Assembly (NCBI RefSeq): GCF_963678635.1
Contig: NC_087066.1
Span: forward strand, 27,781,301 to 27,845,300
Source of the DNA: Symsagittifera roscoffensis
Lineage: Eukaryota; Xenacoelomorpha; Acoela; Convolutidae
Direction: 5' to 3'
DNA: 64,000 bases
In this document: piece after piece, positions 1 to 12,016 of the stretch
How positions within the stretch are numbered: the stretch's first letter is position 1
How the letters are laid out: every line of letters begins with the position of its first letter
Translations under genes and position numbers: made by a program
Notes under the pieces: model-generated
What the model was told of the DNA's origin: nothing
Databases searched by the model: none
The model's input: the letters and a program-made list of their open reading frames with translations, nothing else

Positions 1-2511
1 TGTTTGGCAGTCAATTGTCCAGAGGAATTCGTTCTTCTTACTTAGGAGTGGACGTAGAGGCGCCGAAGTTTCCGCTAACGCCGGTAAGTATTTGTGAAGG
101 CTATGGATTGACCCCATGAACGATTTCAACTGAGAGAGCGTTTTCGGGGCGGTTAATTTGTCAATTGGGTCTGTTTTCCGCACCATTGGTGTAATCCCTG
201 ATTTCGTAATCCGGTGGCCTAACCACTCGCAAGTATTTTTCGCAAATTGACATTTTTCTAGCTTCAAAGCCATATTTTCTTTATCGAGTTTCGTTAAAAT
301 CTTCTCCACTAAAGCGATTTGTTCGATCTTGGTACCTTTAGAAATTACTAATATATCATCAATGAACGCATGCGCGCACGGAAATTCAGCCAGAATGGCA
401 TCCATGACCCGTTGAAATTCCGCCGGCATGGTTGTCAATCCGTAGAATCCTGTTTTGAATCGATATGTACCGGTAGAACGGCCTCCCATCAATGAAAAAT
501 TGCTATGTTTACTAGTGTTTTCATTTAACGGAAGTTGACCGTATGCGTACGTGAGGTCCATCGTTGTAAAAAAACATCCCCCTGTTTGCGTTCGCTGATA
601 GTTTGCCCTACAATGTCCATTAGTTCTTCAATATTGGGCATTTGGTATTTATTCTTATGCACTTGTTTGTTTAGTTCTCTAGATTCCAGTGCAAGTTTTA
701 CAGAACCGTCCTTTTTCACTGTGATGACAATAGGTAAAACAAAATATTTGTCTGAACATTCTTCCAACTTTTGGATATGACCTTGTTCCAACAGTTTTTC
801 AATCTCCTTATCGACTTTTTCTTGTAATGTTATGGGTACTCGCCTACCCTTTTGTTGAATTGGAGTTAGGTTCTTGAAGAAATCTGCCTGCACCTTATAA
901 TTTCGAATGCGCCCTACCCTGTGAAAAAGATGTTGAAATTGCTTACAGAAATGTGTCTGCCACTCATCCAAGTCATTGTCCGTCGCCACAGTTCCTTCCG
1001 TGGAATGTATGCTTTTCACCCCTTCTGTCGATGGTGCTTGTACCAGCATCAGTCCTAGTGAGGGCATTAAATCCCTGCCAATAATAGACGGTCGGCACCC
1101 TCCGATGACGTTGATATCCGACGAACAAGTCCATCCATTGGAATGAAGCGTGACTTGCATCTTTCCCAGAAATTTTAACGGATTGTTTCCGTAATCGCGG
1201 AATTGGTCGTCTTGTGGATTCAGCGGTTTCAATTGTACGTTGACTGTCCCCAGGGTACGTTTTAGTTCCCCAATAGTGAAGATGGATATTGGCGAACCAC
1301 TATCAATCCAGGCTTGGGTTGCTTTGCCGTTGATTCTTAAGGCTAGTTTGGCCCCCGCGACTTTTAATTCCGTTTCCTCCTTCCGCCGAATTGACATAAC
1401 TACATACTCCGTCGAACTATCCGAATCCCATCCATGTGCCGGTGTCTTTGAATCAGTCACCCATCCGACAGAACTTCCGTAATTGGATGCACTCTCCTCC
1501 GGATAATCTTGGGTAGTCCCGCCATTGGTGTCATCCTCATTTATCATGCCTACGCGACCCCTATTCGCCGATCGACGTCCTCTACAAGTTCGCTCATAAT
1601 GTCCCATTTTCTTGCAAAAGTTGCAGGTTACATTTCTTGCTGGGCACTTTGGAATGTGGTCCGGGGTAAAACCACTCTGGTCGCAATTGTAGCACTTGCG
1701 ATCTGCTGCTCCTCCGCGGCCCCTTGTGCCGCCCCTGCCAAATCCACGTCCGCCTCTTTGGAATGGACGACGGTACCCTCCTCTAATTGCGCTTATGGGC
1801 TCCGCTTTAATTTGTAGTGAACCCGCTGGTGCCGCAGTAAGTCCCCCACCGGATACTTTATACGACTTTGCGTATTTGTCCCCCCGTTCATATGACAAAG
1901 CAATCCGGTAGACCTCATCTGGTGTCTTAGTTGAACGGCATAGCTCCGTTTGGGCTTCTTTGTTGGACATATTTACTATGAATACATCACGTAACACCCG
2001 TCGTTCCAATGTTCCCAATGAGCATCTAGCGGCTAGTCCACTCAAAACGGAGTGAAATTCTTCTAGCGTTTCCCCGTCACGTTGTTTCCGAGATAGTAGC
2101 TGATACGTTTCGAATGTTTCGTTTCTTTCCTTGCGGAAGACACTCAAATTCATCCAAAACCCGTGGATATCGGGTAGTCGCCAGGTCCAAATGGGGCTTC
2201 CGGTTATGTAATTCGTCCTGTCCACGTTCCCCCAAACACAAATAGAGGTTAGAAATTAGTGTCTGCTCTGCTTCCACTCGATTTTTCCCATTCACCTCCT
2301 CTGGCAGACCTGTAATTTGCGCCTCAGTGAGCGTATCAGCAAAATAGAATGCCGTCGGATTGAATGAATGTTTTGCTATTACACCCAAGGTAAATCGTGT
2401 AATCCAATGCTCCCACAACATTGGTGCTTCCGTACATTTACTCGGCCAAAATGCCGTAATTCCCAGTGGATTTTTCCCTGATCCCGCGCTTTGTCCTGCT
2501 TGCTGCGCCAT
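1..2511 (-). pseudogene. Ty3/gypsy retrotransposon gag-pol, 5' part, frame-broken
   Basis: This is the beginning of a gag-pol polyprotein of an ordinary gypsy-type element, read leftward and continuing past the window edge. The ATG at 2511 opens a gag of capsid type. A frame change near 2140-2155 moves gag into the frame that is open down to 525. That frame contains an atypical first zinc knuckle and a canonical CX2CX4HX4C knuckle (about 1560-1690), an aspartic protease with a DSG triad (about 1300), and the start of reverse transcriptase (about 880 leftward). A second frame change lies in a run of seven A at 568-574. Beyond it the RT palm continues to the left edge with a FIDD active-site box (about 350-370). 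Two frame breaks make this copy non-functional. It is not closely related to the giant element at 11522: its gag and RT differ and its gag is of ordinary size. Confidence 0.88.
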
Positions 2512-2710
2512 GTGAAAAATGCAGATTCAATATCGTTAATTCACTGAATTAAGATTGACTCGTTTATTCTTTAACGGTTAACAACAATGAATCAAAACAT
2601 CGCAGACTAAACTTAAGGTTGGCAGGTATTAATTAATTGGTAGCCGCACCAGACACATAGTTAACCAATGGCGCCAACACGTAATATATGATTAGATACT
2701 ATATGACAGA
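2512..2710 (-). other. Leader or LTR remnant of the minus-strand gypsy element
   Basis: This is the non-coding stretch just upstream of the gag ATG at 2511. Read on the minus strand it holds an AATAAA near 2558 and two primer-site-like words, TGGCGC overlapping the gag start and TGGTGCG near 2648. It also has a TGTTGGCGCC start-like word ending at 2679. Any of these could mark an LTR edge. The other LTR lies outside the window, so the boundary cannot be fixed. Confidence 0.3.
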
Positions 2711-3519
2711 GTATGGACCGCGCATCGAAAAAACTCAATTTTTCGATAGAGTTGTTTAAAAGGGCCTGTTTCCTTATCAATAATTTGCCTGCGGCGTTAA
2801 AAATTTGCCCAAAACAGCGTTTTTTTAAGTACATTGGAAGAGCGCAAAAAAATCTAATTTTTTTAACTCAAAAATGTCTAATATTTTTAAAATCTTTTTG
2901 GAATAAAGCAAGTGTACTTATTCCGCAAATAATTTTGTTCTTAGGACGCATGTTCGGGTCTTCTCTATCTATCGGAAAAACTGCAACAGACATGTTTTGA
3001 GCATATAAGAAATTTAAGTTCTCGTTTTAAAAAAAATCAGGCATTATGAAGATTGTATGAATTTATACTTTTAATTTGGAGACGCTTTGGAATTTTTTTC
3101 TTGGAGAAAAATCTTTAGCTGGGCCCATAATATTCGTCCTGTTTTCATTTTTCCCTTCGTAAGTAACGATGAACATATTGAAGATTATATAACGCGTAAT
3201 GGCTTTTCTGTTTGAAAAAAAAAATCTAATTTGTTCACGCTCAAAATTGATGTTTTGCAATATGACATTTTTTTGAGCTCAACTTTGTTCATTTGCCAAA
3301 AAGAAGGCAAACTTCACTTTCGAACTGCAAGAGTGTAATTGTCATAAAAAACGTGATCCTTTTCTAATTTTTAAGTGAATTTTAATTTTCAGATATCAAG
3401 GCGGAATAAAAACGTATTTAGGTTCCTCAAATTGACTGAATTTCATTCACCAAGTGTCAATCTTAAATTATTCTCGAAAGTCAAAAAGCTTTGAGGCAAT
3501 TAGTTTCTTACTTTCAATA
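2711..3519. other. AT-rich non-coding stretch
   Basis: No supportable gene. Around 2745-2900 it resembles the dispersed repeat also seen at 33240-33370 and 58550-58700 (shared words around 'tgcctgcggcg' and a following A/T-rich tail). Around 3270-3440 it resembles 7710-7850, part of the duplicated 3' flank of the zinc-finger gene. Confidence 0.5.
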
Positions 3520-4135
3520 TCTGCATCTCAAAATTATAAACAATGTTGTTTTGTTTCCAAATTGGCGAGAAGGGACTGGAACTGAAAATCAATCTAAAAA
3601 TTTATCACTAGCTTAATTGGCCTTTAAAATTCTTTCTTAGTGAACACACTTTTACAAATAAAAACATAGCCATCAGGCCTAGTTCAACAATTCAAGGAAA
3701 TGAAAAAAAAAAACGCTTTGAAACAAGGTTGAAATATGGGATTTGAAAAAAGTCTGTCCTTTTTCTACGCCCTTGTGTTCAATAACTCTGTTCAGCTATC
3801 TGTGAGCTTTACCATCGGATTGATAGGTTTTGGCCCATTTCAAATTGACTTAGTGGCCTAAAAATACATCGTTTGATGAGTTAGTGAAATAAAAAACTCA
3901 CAATGCTGGCTCAAAAATTATTTTGCGGAAAAGAAATAGATTATCTTGATCAAAGATGAAAATTGGTTTGCGACTCTCTTGCAATAAAATAATTTTTATC
4001 TAAAAATTTAATCTAAATTAGGTGTAAGCTATCAAACCCGTTGCGCATTTGATTTCTTTTTAATTATGCGGAAACAGTTTGGCGTTATTGCTGTGGCTTG
4101 AGTCTTGCTATATTCTTATAGCTTCGTGAGCTCTC
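3520..4135. repeat. Duplicated 3'-flank unit, copy A
   Basis: First of at least four diverged direct copies of a 400-650 bp segment (others near 5245-5745, 7700-8290 and 10210-10860). Shared landmarks in order are a 'gttttgtttccraattggcgag' type start (copies A and last), 'gattgataggttt', 'gatgagttagtga', 'ggctcaaaa' and a closing 'cttcgtgagctctc'. The last copy directly adjoins the terminal exon of the zinc-finger gene, so the unit is the 3' flank of that gene, duplicated repeatedly. Confidence 0.75.
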
Positions 4136-4222
4136 TAAGTTGCTGTTCCGATCAAAATACAAAAAATAACCTGGGAATCGGCTAGAGATGACCTTATAGG
4201 GTCTGCGCTGTGATAGTCTAAG

Positions 4223-4495
4223 CTACTGTTTTTTGGTACAACATAATGTTGTATTAAATGTGCAGAGCCGTACGTCTCGGCCTGGCCGACTGTTTGGAGG
4301 TGAAATGACTTCCGACTCAGGCGATGACTCAAGATTCACACATCGATTGCGGACAAATGACCTGTTTTCTTGCGAGATGTGGCAGAGAAAAAGACAGCCT
4401 TCAATAATTGGCAAAATGGATGCTGTCGGAAGTACGTCGATGAGTACTGCGGATGGTTTTGTTTGAATAGATAAATCACTTCGAATGATGTTCAT
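4223..4495 (-). pseudogene. Fragment copy of the MECOM-like terminal exon
   Basis: The minus strand encodes a tail resembling the C-terminal part of the exon at 10926-11414. Shared landmarks are an ILPIIEGC motif, a VNLESSPES motif and a final KQ before the stop. The fingers and the first half of the exon are absent. At about 4490 the homology jumps to sequence lying upstream of the first coding exon of the real gene (about 32091). So this duplicate has lost the finger exon, the intron and the start of the last exon in one deletion. The frame is open for 111 codons but has no promoter or start region that I can support. Confidence 0.7.
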
Positions 4496-6545
4496 CAACG
4501 CGGTGAAATAAGAACAAGAAACTGGACAAAAAACGGCCGGCTGCTTTGCAAACAGCAAAGAACATTCCGACCACCAAAATTTTAATTAATTAAGTTTTCC
4601 CAGAATAACTAGGTTGACCAACTAATCTGAAAAATTAGTCTGAAAATGAAAAAAAGTCGATTTTTTCATCTCCAAACTGAATTAGAACCAATAAAACTTA
4701 GAACTGACACCATACTTGACCAATTACACCGTTTGTTAAGGTAGTCAAATACGACTGAGAATACAACACTCTATAGTTTGTGCTGTTTCCCTCTTCCTGA
4801 AGTGGTTGGAACAAAAACTTTCAAATAAATCAAAGCTTTCTTCAAAATTCTTTTTTTTTCATATTTGATGATTTAATCAGACTTCCATAAGTATCAATTG
4901 GTTTTTGATTGTTGATGTAAAAATTTTCTATAGTTTGTTTTTTGATGTATCTAATGTGCAGATTACTTCCAAATTCATGAGCTGTATTTTTCTTTCTATT
5001 GTGTCTCTCAAAGTTTACTTCTTTTCTTAGGCTCGCTCAGAAAATTTGATTTTGTTAGTTTTCTTTTATGATATGTTTTTAACAGTACGCTTACTTTTTT
5101 CTAGTTGTACTTTGTCTTACTTGTTAACATGCTGCCCTTTTTGATCTGATAAATGATTTTGAAAAATTCTTATGTAATTTGAAATAGGCATTCAAAAATT
5201 GAAAAAGATAGTTTTTTTTGGAAATTGAAAGCTATCAAATCCGTTAGGCATCATTCTTAGTGAACACACTTTTACAAATAAAAACATAGCCATCAGGATG
5301 ATTTCAAAAAATTGAAGGAAATGAAAAAAAAAAGATTTGAAACAAGGTTGAAATATGGGATTTGAGAAAAGTTTGTCCTTTTTCTACTCCCTTGCGTTCA
5401 ATAACTGTCTGTGTTTAACTGTCTGTGAGCTTTTCCATTGGATTGATAGGTTTCGGCCCGTTTCAAATTGGCTTAGTGTCCTAAAAATACATCATTTGAT
5501 GAGTTAGTGAGATAGAACACTCACAATGCTGGCTCAAAAAATTTTTTGCGGAGAAGAAATAGATTATCTTGATCAAAAATGAAAATTGATATGCGACTCT
5601 CCTGCAATAAAATAATTTTTATCTAAAAATTGAATTTCAATTAGGTGTAAGCTATCAAATCGTGTGCGCATTTGATTTTAAAAAAATATGCGGAAGCAGT
5701 TTGGCTTCATTGTTGTGGCTTGAGTCTTGGTATATTCTTCTAGTTGTACTTTGTTTTGCTTATTAACACGCTGCCATTTTTGATCTGATAAATGATTTAA
5801 TAAAATTTTTTTGTAATTTGAAAATAGGCATTCAACAATTGAAAAAGATTTGACTTTGTTTGGTAATTGAAAGTATTGGGTGTGTTAGCATTTAAGGCAT
5901 CAAGTTATATCAAATTTAGAAGCAAGCTAACATCTTCTGACCATCTTTTGTTTCGACTATCAAATAAGGATATAATCGGTGTGAAAATATTTCGTAGTAT
6001 CTGAAAAAAAATTAACCTGAGATTTAAAAACGTACTTTTTTGTGATTTTTTTCAAATTTTGAAAAAATTTGCAGTACATTGATAGAAGTTAAAAGACTGT
6101 TCGTGAGTCAGGACAAAGCGCTAAATCTGCCTATTGCTCTTTATTTGGCGATGAATAAATTTTGCTAGAAAAAACCATAAAAATGTGACAACATCAAACG
6201 TCAATAGCGAAAAATTGAGTAGCACCAATTTAATGTGATCAAATAGGTAGCCTCAAATCAATCAATTTGAAATGGTTTAGTAGCTCGTGATGAATCGCTA
6301 ATTTGCAGCTCTCAGCGTTAAAAATAATACCTCATAACGCGCATAAATAAGTTGATCTCTTCAATGAGGTCTAAATATTTTCGATATAAGCAAGCTGTCC
6401 TGTACTTATTTTAATTTGCTAACGAGTCCAAAATTTAGTAAAACCACAAGTGGGGAGACTACTAGATAAGTTAAGAGCAAAAATGGTTTGAAAAGTTACA
6501 GCACTGATTTATATCATCTAGGCAAAACAAACAAAACTGACTTTT
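4496..6545. repeat. Diverged copy of the zinc-finger gene upstream flank
   Basis: This stretch matches 32091-35280 in order with many substitutions. 4496-4600 matches 32097-32220 ('cagcaaagaac', 'ttccgaccac'); 4790-5040 matches 32340-32590; 5740-5890 matches 32660-32880; 6140-6380 matches 34140-34400; 6500-6540 matches 35230-35270. It lacks the block 32985-34130, which holds the dispersed GGCGCC repeat and AATCGATT block, so those probably arrived in the other copy later. A 3'-flank unit (5245-5745) sits inside it, flanked by a local duplication (5102-5230 and 5737-5890). No gene seen. Confidence 0.65.
5245..5745. repeat. Duplicated 3'-flank unit, copy B
   Basis: Closest relative of copy A at 3637-4130, with long shared stretches from 'cttagtgaacacac' through 'gagtcttg' about 490 bp later. 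Substitutions and small indels are scattered throughout, so the duplication is not recent. No coding content. Confidence 0.75.
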
Positions 6546-7699
6546 CTCAGCTCATTTTTCTCAAAATGGGTTGACAATAGATAAAATTGGTATGAACAGA
6601 AGTTGCTTTGAACAAATGTATTTCTTTGCATTTTTGTGGCCTTTTTTCAAAAAAATCACCTGCAGTGCAAAAATATGGCCAAAAACAGGGTCTTTTTAGT
6701 GCAATTAGTCGGATTTTTTTTTGAAAACTCTCCCCTTTCGAGAAACTGTTTGATTTGTGCCTGATTACACGCATGGATTCTATGAAAAAATGCTCTAACA
6801 TTACCCGTGCGATAAAGCCAGGTTTTTGCAATCGAGTACTAGACTTCTTAATCAATTAAAATTTTGTAAAATATTTAGCTGATTTTTAAAGTGTTTCTAG
6901 AAAAAGTACTGTGTGCCTGGTGGTTTCCCTTTTCTCTGTTTTACTTGCCGCTTTTTCTACAGACTTCAAAATTTTTTGTGGGGGGCAGTTTGACCCATAT
7001 GTTTAATTTTTTTTTCTAAAATTACCCTGCCAAATCTGCTAATTTGGGTTGAACGGGTAGTGGTAAGCTCTTCTACAAAAATGGCTACGCCAAAATTTTT
7101 TCTTCACGAAAAGTTATGGCTCTCGGAAAAACCAAATTTAGATTTTTTGACCTTTTTTGGAAACCTCACTTTTCTCAAAAACTAGCCTGAACTTTCTCAG
7201 ATTAAGTTTTTAATCAAGAAACCTAGTTGCGGATCAATGCCTTATTTCAAAGCAAAGTTTTATGGCTTTCGTAAAAATCCATTTTTTGAGCTTTTGACTC
7301 TTTCTCGAAAATTCTCAGATTAATGATTCACTAAAGTTAGAAAAAAATAGAGTTAGAAAAAAATATGACAGATCACTAGTTTTTTGGATTTTTTTTGGAA
7401 AAAACTACCCCTTCATTACTGAGGTTAAAATTTTAATTGAAAAAATTTGATGCAAAAACTTTGCCGCCACCAAACTTTGCTGCCAATAAAAACTTTTTGG
7501 TTTTAGCAGAGTTACTAGTATGGACTTTAGAAATTACTTTTACTTTTTTATATTTTTCTTGAAACCAATCTGCTAACTTTGATATTGTGCAGTAGGCTTT
7601 CCTCCTAAGGAGGCTGCTAATCACTTGTTTCAGTAGTGACGCAGCCCAAGTTTTGGGTGAAAACCAATTTTTGTAGTTTTGATTTATACGTATTTAAAC
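6546..7699. repeat. Degenerate AT-rich repeat tract, left part
   Basis: No gene. From about 6960 the sequence cycles irregularly through the same phrases: a 'cgaaaa(a)gttatggctctcg' type word, a T-rich stretch, 'ctcaaaaact', and 'agattaagttttnaatcaag'. Copies are strongly diverged and spaced roughly 100-230 bp apart. Around 6600-6740 a piece of the dispersed repeat family is recognisable. Confidence 0.45.
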
Positions 7700-8290
7700 G
7701 TGTTTTTTTTTTCAAGTTCAATTTTTTCCTTTGTAACAAGAAAGCCAACCTCTTCTATCGAACAGCAAGTTGTGAAAGTAATAAAATTGTGATTGATTTC
7801 TATTTTTTGATGTGGATTTCAGTATTCAGATTTTGCCACAGCCAACAGACTGTTGGAACAGTTTCAATATTTGAACGAAAACTGACAAAATACTGATTAA
7901 AGTTTGGGATTCAAAACAAGGAAGTCTGTGCTTTTTCTGCTCTTTTGGGTTCATTGACCCTGTTCCAACTGTCTGTGGGTTTGCTCAGGATTGATAGGTT
8001 TCGGTTCATTAAATTGGCTGAGTTGTCTCAGAATGCGTCGTTTTATGAGTTAGTGAGGTAGAGCACTCAAAAGGATGGCTCAAAAATTATTTTGCGGAAA
8101 AAAAATAGATTAACCTAATTGCGGCTAAAAGTGATTCTCGACTCTTGTTTCACATAAAAAATGAAAGGAAAAATGCCAAAAAAAAACAAATTTTTGTGTA
8201 ACAACTGAATAGAAATTAGGTTTAAACTATCAAACTTTTTTTGAAGCTGATTATTTTGTACGCTTACCACTTCTTTTGAGTTAAAACTAG
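7700..8290. repeat. Duplicated 3'-flank unit, copy C
   Basis: Third copy of the segment that adjoins the zinc-finger gene. It is nearer to the last copy (10400-10800) than to copies A and B, sharing for example 'gggttcattgaccctgtt' and 'gcgtcgttttatgagttagtga'. Non-coding. Confidence 0.7.
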
Positions 8291-9999
8291 TTTACGAAAA
8301 TAACTGAATCAATAACTGCTATGCTGCTGGCATGCTCAGTGTCATGAAAATTCTGATAAAACTATTTTATCTAGGTAATAAATAGGTTGAGTACATTTAA
8401 AACTACTTTTCTAACAAATTTCTTGAAAAACGGTTAATTTTTTTTGGATTCGTGGTTTTCGGCCTAATTTCCCGCTGCTCTTTTTCCGTTTTTTTAACAA
8501 TGGCATTCTTTGCTCTAATACTAATTTTTATCGGCATGCTCTGTGAAATTTTTTAATTTTAGATATTTTGCTATGATTGAAAGTTCTGTAAGTTTGTCAT
8601 TTTACCAAGTCTGATTTCGAATAACTTTGCTTAAATATATCGAGTGAAATGTTTCGGATTGAGTGGCATCGGCTTTGTCAATTTTTTTGAATAGTTTCAG
8701 AGGCCAAAAAATTTCTGTTTGCCAACATCTGGTATTATGAATTTGTATGGAGTTGGGTTGTTTTGAGACGCTTTCGATTTTTTTTCTTTTCTGCAAAACT
8801 TTTAGTTCGGTAAAAAAACTACTCATTTTGAACCAAGTTTTCGAATTTTTCTCGTTTTCCAAAAAACTATTCGACCAAATATGAGACTTTGGATTCATTA
8901 AATAAAAAATTTTACATAAAGTTTTCTGCATATGCAGCTACACCCATTTGTTATACAACAAGTTATGACCCTCGCAAAAGTCATTTTTTGTTTTTTTTTG
9001 ACCGCTTTATGAACTTTTTAAATCTTTTCTCAAAAACTGCCGTCCTAAGTTTGAAACTTTGGTTCAATAGACTCCATGTGTTGTTAGACGTTGCGTTTAG
9101 AAATCAATTGTATTCAATATTTCGGAACGCAAAAGTTAGGGCACTCGAAAAAGTTTATAATTCGTTTTTGTACCATTTTTTGAAACTATTTAACTTTTCT
9201 CGAAAATAACTCTCCCATGCTTTGAGTTTTTGCATTTATTCGAAACAACAGGTTGTGTAAACTTCTTCAGCATGAGCGGTTGTTTCCAAAAAATTTTCAA
9301 ACACAAAAGATGTGGCCCTCGAAAAACTTAAAACTTGAAAAATTTAATACGGTTTTTGTACCTTTTTTTGAAAATTTTTGAATTTATCCAGAACTACCCA
9401 CCAATTTTTTAGGTTGAGTTTTCAATCAAGCAAATCTGTATTTGGATATGTTCTTTGCTTAAGCAGTCACGTCGTTTTTCCCGAAAAACTTTATTGCTTA
9501 AGCGTCCATGTCCTTCTTTTGCAGAACAATGTTATGGATGTCGAAAATTCAACCTTTTGAACGTTTGACCATTTTCTAGAACTTTTTGGTTTTTTTAAGA
9601 AACTACCCTATAAAATCTCGGATGAAAAATTTAATCGAAAGAAACGCTTGCGATGTTTTTTTTCAACAGAAGCGGAGACTCTTCAGTTTTTTGGTAGAGA
9701 ATTGTGATATCTCGGGGAAGGTTCCTATCTCTCAAAAATGTTCGGTCTCTTAATTATTTATGGAGAGAAACAACTAAGGTTCTAGGCAAAGTCCAATTTT
9801 TTAAATTACCCATTTTGTTCCGCATTCGAATAACAAGTTCCAAAAAACGTCAAACATTTATCTCTAGCTTCAGCTGGACCCTAGTTATCTTTTATCGAGT
9901 TTTACGAACATTTTGGCTTACCTAGTTTTTGTTTATATTTTTTTTAGTTTTCTTATTTTTATGCAAGTGTTGTATCACAAGTGATGCGAGTCTCCGCAT
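8291..9999. repeat. Degenerate AT-rich repeat tract, right part
   Basis: No supportable gene. Between about 8780 and 9860 the same phrases seen at 6960-7400 recur (acts such as 'tatggccctcgaaaaa', 'ttctcaaaaact', 'ttttcaatcaag') in an irregular tandem of diverged units. Short open frames here are AT-rich chance frames. Confidence 0.45.
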
Positions 10000-10209
10000 C
10001 GCCTTTGTTTTCAAAAAGTTTCACGGCAGTTGTTGGCATTGTTGCTGGGGCATGAGTCTTGCTATGTTCATTAAGCTTCATGAGCTCTCTCAATCGCCGT
10101 TCCGATCAAGTTGGAAATCATAACGTGCGAATCTCCGAGAGCGAATCTGCGAGCTGTGGCAGAGAAAAGGACAACTTTTAGAGCTTTGCAAAGTAGATGA
10201 TATCGGAAC
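10000..10209 (-). pseudogene. Second fragment copy of the terminal-exon tail
   Basis: 10000-10130 matches the closing part of the 3'-flank unit. It is followed directly by a short match (about 10147-10209) to the middle of the terminal exon (about 11083-11150), with the part in between deleted. This is another partial duplicate of the zinc-finger gene 3' end, too short and interrupted to encode anything. Confidence 0.6.
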
Positions 10210-10925
10210 TTACTCTTCAATTTCAAAAACACCGTTGTTTTGTTTCCGAATTGGCGAGGAGGGACTGGAACTATGTATTAATAGCTTAATCAGCCCGACA
10301 AAATCTTTTCTTAGTGTCTCTTTTTCAAACATCATTTTGAAAAAAAAATCTTGCCAAAAGATAGTTGGAACAGATTGAATGAACGCAAGGAAACAAAAAA
10401 ACACTGATTTGTTTTTCAAAACAAATTTGAAATTTCGAAATTCAAAAGTCAGTGCTTTTTCTGCTCCGTTGGGTTCATTGACCCTGTTTCAATTGTCTGT
10501 GGGTTTTTTCAGGATTGATAAGTTTCGGTTCATTAAATTCGCTCAGTGGTCTCATAATGCGTCGTTTTATGAGTTAGTGAGATAGAACACTCAGAAGGAT
10601 GACTCAAAAGTTATTTTGCGTGAAAGAATAGATTATTCCGATTAAGGTTAAAAAGTTGATTCTCGACTTTCTTAATTTACAAAAAAAATGATGCCTTAAA
10701 GCAATAAAAATAATTTTCATGTACATACTGAATCTAATTTAGGTTTAAACGGTCAAATAGTGTACGAAATTTGATGTTTTTGAAAACAAACTTCACGGCA
10801 GCAGTTGGACATATGTTCATAAAGCTTCGTGAGCTCTCCGCAATCGCTGTTTGGATCAAACTGGAAATCGTAGCGTGGAATCTGCGAGAGCCGATCTCAT
10901 TTGAACTGCGCCTTGACAGACTCGT
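10210..10925. repeat. 3' flank of the zinc-finger gene (parental or last copy of the repeated unit)
   Basis: This lies directly downstream of the stop codon of the terminal exon and is the copy continuous with an intact coding exon. It includes the 'gattgataagtttcgg' and 'gatgagttagtga'-like landmarks and the 'cttcgtgagctctc' word. The 3' UTR and polyadenylation site should lie here, but I see no unambiguous poly(A) signal on the minus strand. Confidence 0.6.
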
Positions 10926-11414
10926 CTACTGTTTTTCGAGCAGTACATCTGGTACATCTGTTTTTCCAGCTATACTGTGTCCTACATCTCGGTCTCGTCG
11001 ACTCTTCGGATGCGAAATGACATCCGACTCAGGCGATGACTCAAGATTCACACTCGGGTTGGGACAAATGACCGTCTTCCTTGCGAGCTGGGGAAGAGAG
11101 AAAGGACAGCCTTCAATGATTGGCAAAATAGATGACGTGGGAAGGACGCCGATGGATCCTGTGGGTGGTATCATTTGAATGGCAATATCACTTGGGAATA
11201 TCGCCGGTGTCCTGTGACTAATTTCTCCCGATATGACCTCGAATGTCGCGTGGGTTCGCATTGATGAGTTCTTTGGTGTCAAGAGCTCGGGCGTGGTGTC
11301 ACCGGATGCATTTATGAGGTTTGAGTTGGAGGCGGAAGAACTCGAGCTTCTACGCTCGTGCTTTTTCATGTGTCGTTTCAAATTATTCTGCTGACCGAAG
11401 GCTTTGTTACACAC
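10926..11414 (-). CDS. MECOM-like: MECOM/PRDM16-like zinc-finger protein, terminal exon
   Basis: This exon completes the last C2H2 finger of the gene and adds a 130-odd residue tail. The acceptor is clear: the minus strand reads TTTCATATCAG before the first exon base at 11414. The exon opens in phase 0 with V-C-N-K-A-F, so the finger's first cysteine is in the preceding exon (ending ...YQCE at 30620) and the second cysteine starts here. It continues through FGQQNNLKRHMKKHE, the signature of the last finger in the MECOM/PRDM16/hamlet group. After the finger come a serine run and a low-complexity tail with no recognised domain. The stop is at 10926. Diverged copies of the tail lie at 4223 and 10147. 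The 19.2-kb distance to the previous exon is due to the retroelement in the intron. Confidence 0.88.
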   Translation of the reverse strand: MCNKAFGQQNNLKRHMKKHERRSSSSSASNSNLINASGDTTPELLTPKNSSMRTHATFEVISGEISHRTPAIFPSDIAIQMIPPTGSIGVLPTSSILPIIEGCPFSLPQLARKTVICPNPSVNLESSPESDVISHPKSRRDRDVGHSIAGKTDVPDVLLEKQ

Positions 11415-11517
11415 CTGATATGAAAGAAATATGTTATTTGAGAAATAATCATATTTCTCAAAGGGAAAAAAGTTTGAATCAACTCCATAAGCGTGTCGTT
11501 GCTTCGATAGTTATAGC

Positions 11518-11521
11518 AATA
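11518..11521. repeat. Target-site duplication AATA, left copy
   Basis: Four bases AATA immediately before the TG of the 5' LTR. The same four bases follow the CA end of the 3' LTR. A 4-6 bp duplication is usual for Ty3/gypsy-type integrases. Confidence 0.8.
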
Positions 11522-11931
11522 TGGAACCTGATCTAAACTATATTTTATGATTGGATAAATTAAATGTTTTACCAATGTAAAGTATTTAATATTAACCAAT
11601 CACGATCCATCTAACTAACAACCCACTTATTTGTAAGTGCTGAAGTTACTTGTAATTTCAGCACCAGAGAGATTTGAATTTAACTTAGAAATTAGTTGGA
11701 CTCTCCCGAGTACTTCAGCAGCCGCAATAAACCAGTATACCCTAGATCTATTGAGCCTAGCAGAGACTAGTTAAACAACCTGAGACTAGATAGTATAAGA
11801 GTAAGATTAGGATCGGTATTAGACTAAGAAGTTGCACGAATCTATCCGGCCGAAAATAAGATAGCGTGACGAGCAGACGGTGTACCCTATCCGAAATTAC
11901 TCTATGAGTTATACACTCCAGCTCTAACTCA
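11522..11931 (+). repeat. 5' LTR of giant element, copy 1
   Basis: Starts TGGAACCTGATC and ends CTCTAACTCA. It is the same length as the 3' LTR at 30028 and the LTR at 58952. It contains an AATAAA at 11726-11731 that could serve polyadenylation. The LTR start matches the other two copies to the base, and outside it the sequences diverge at once. Confidence 0.92.
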
Positions 11932-11933
11932 TC

Positions 11934-11951
11934 TGGTGCGACCATAAGTCT
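11934..11951 (+). promoter_or_regulatory. Candidate primer binding site
   Basis: Two bases after the LTR end comes TGGTGCGACCATAAGTC, beginning with the TGG expected to pair with a tRNA 3' CCA. The sequence is kept at the same place in copy 2 (59364), with one change near its end. I cannot name the tRNA. Confidence 0.6.
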
Positions 11952-12016
11952 CGAACAAGACCTTACTAGATTAGAATTAACCAAAATAGATTAGAAATTA
12001 GACGAAAACATTTAAA

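Noticed and set aside
2640-2656. TCTGGTGCG word on the minus strand matching the giant element's primer site
   Set aside because: Nine bases only. The two elements are otherwise unrelated in gag and RT, so a common primer cannot be claimed.
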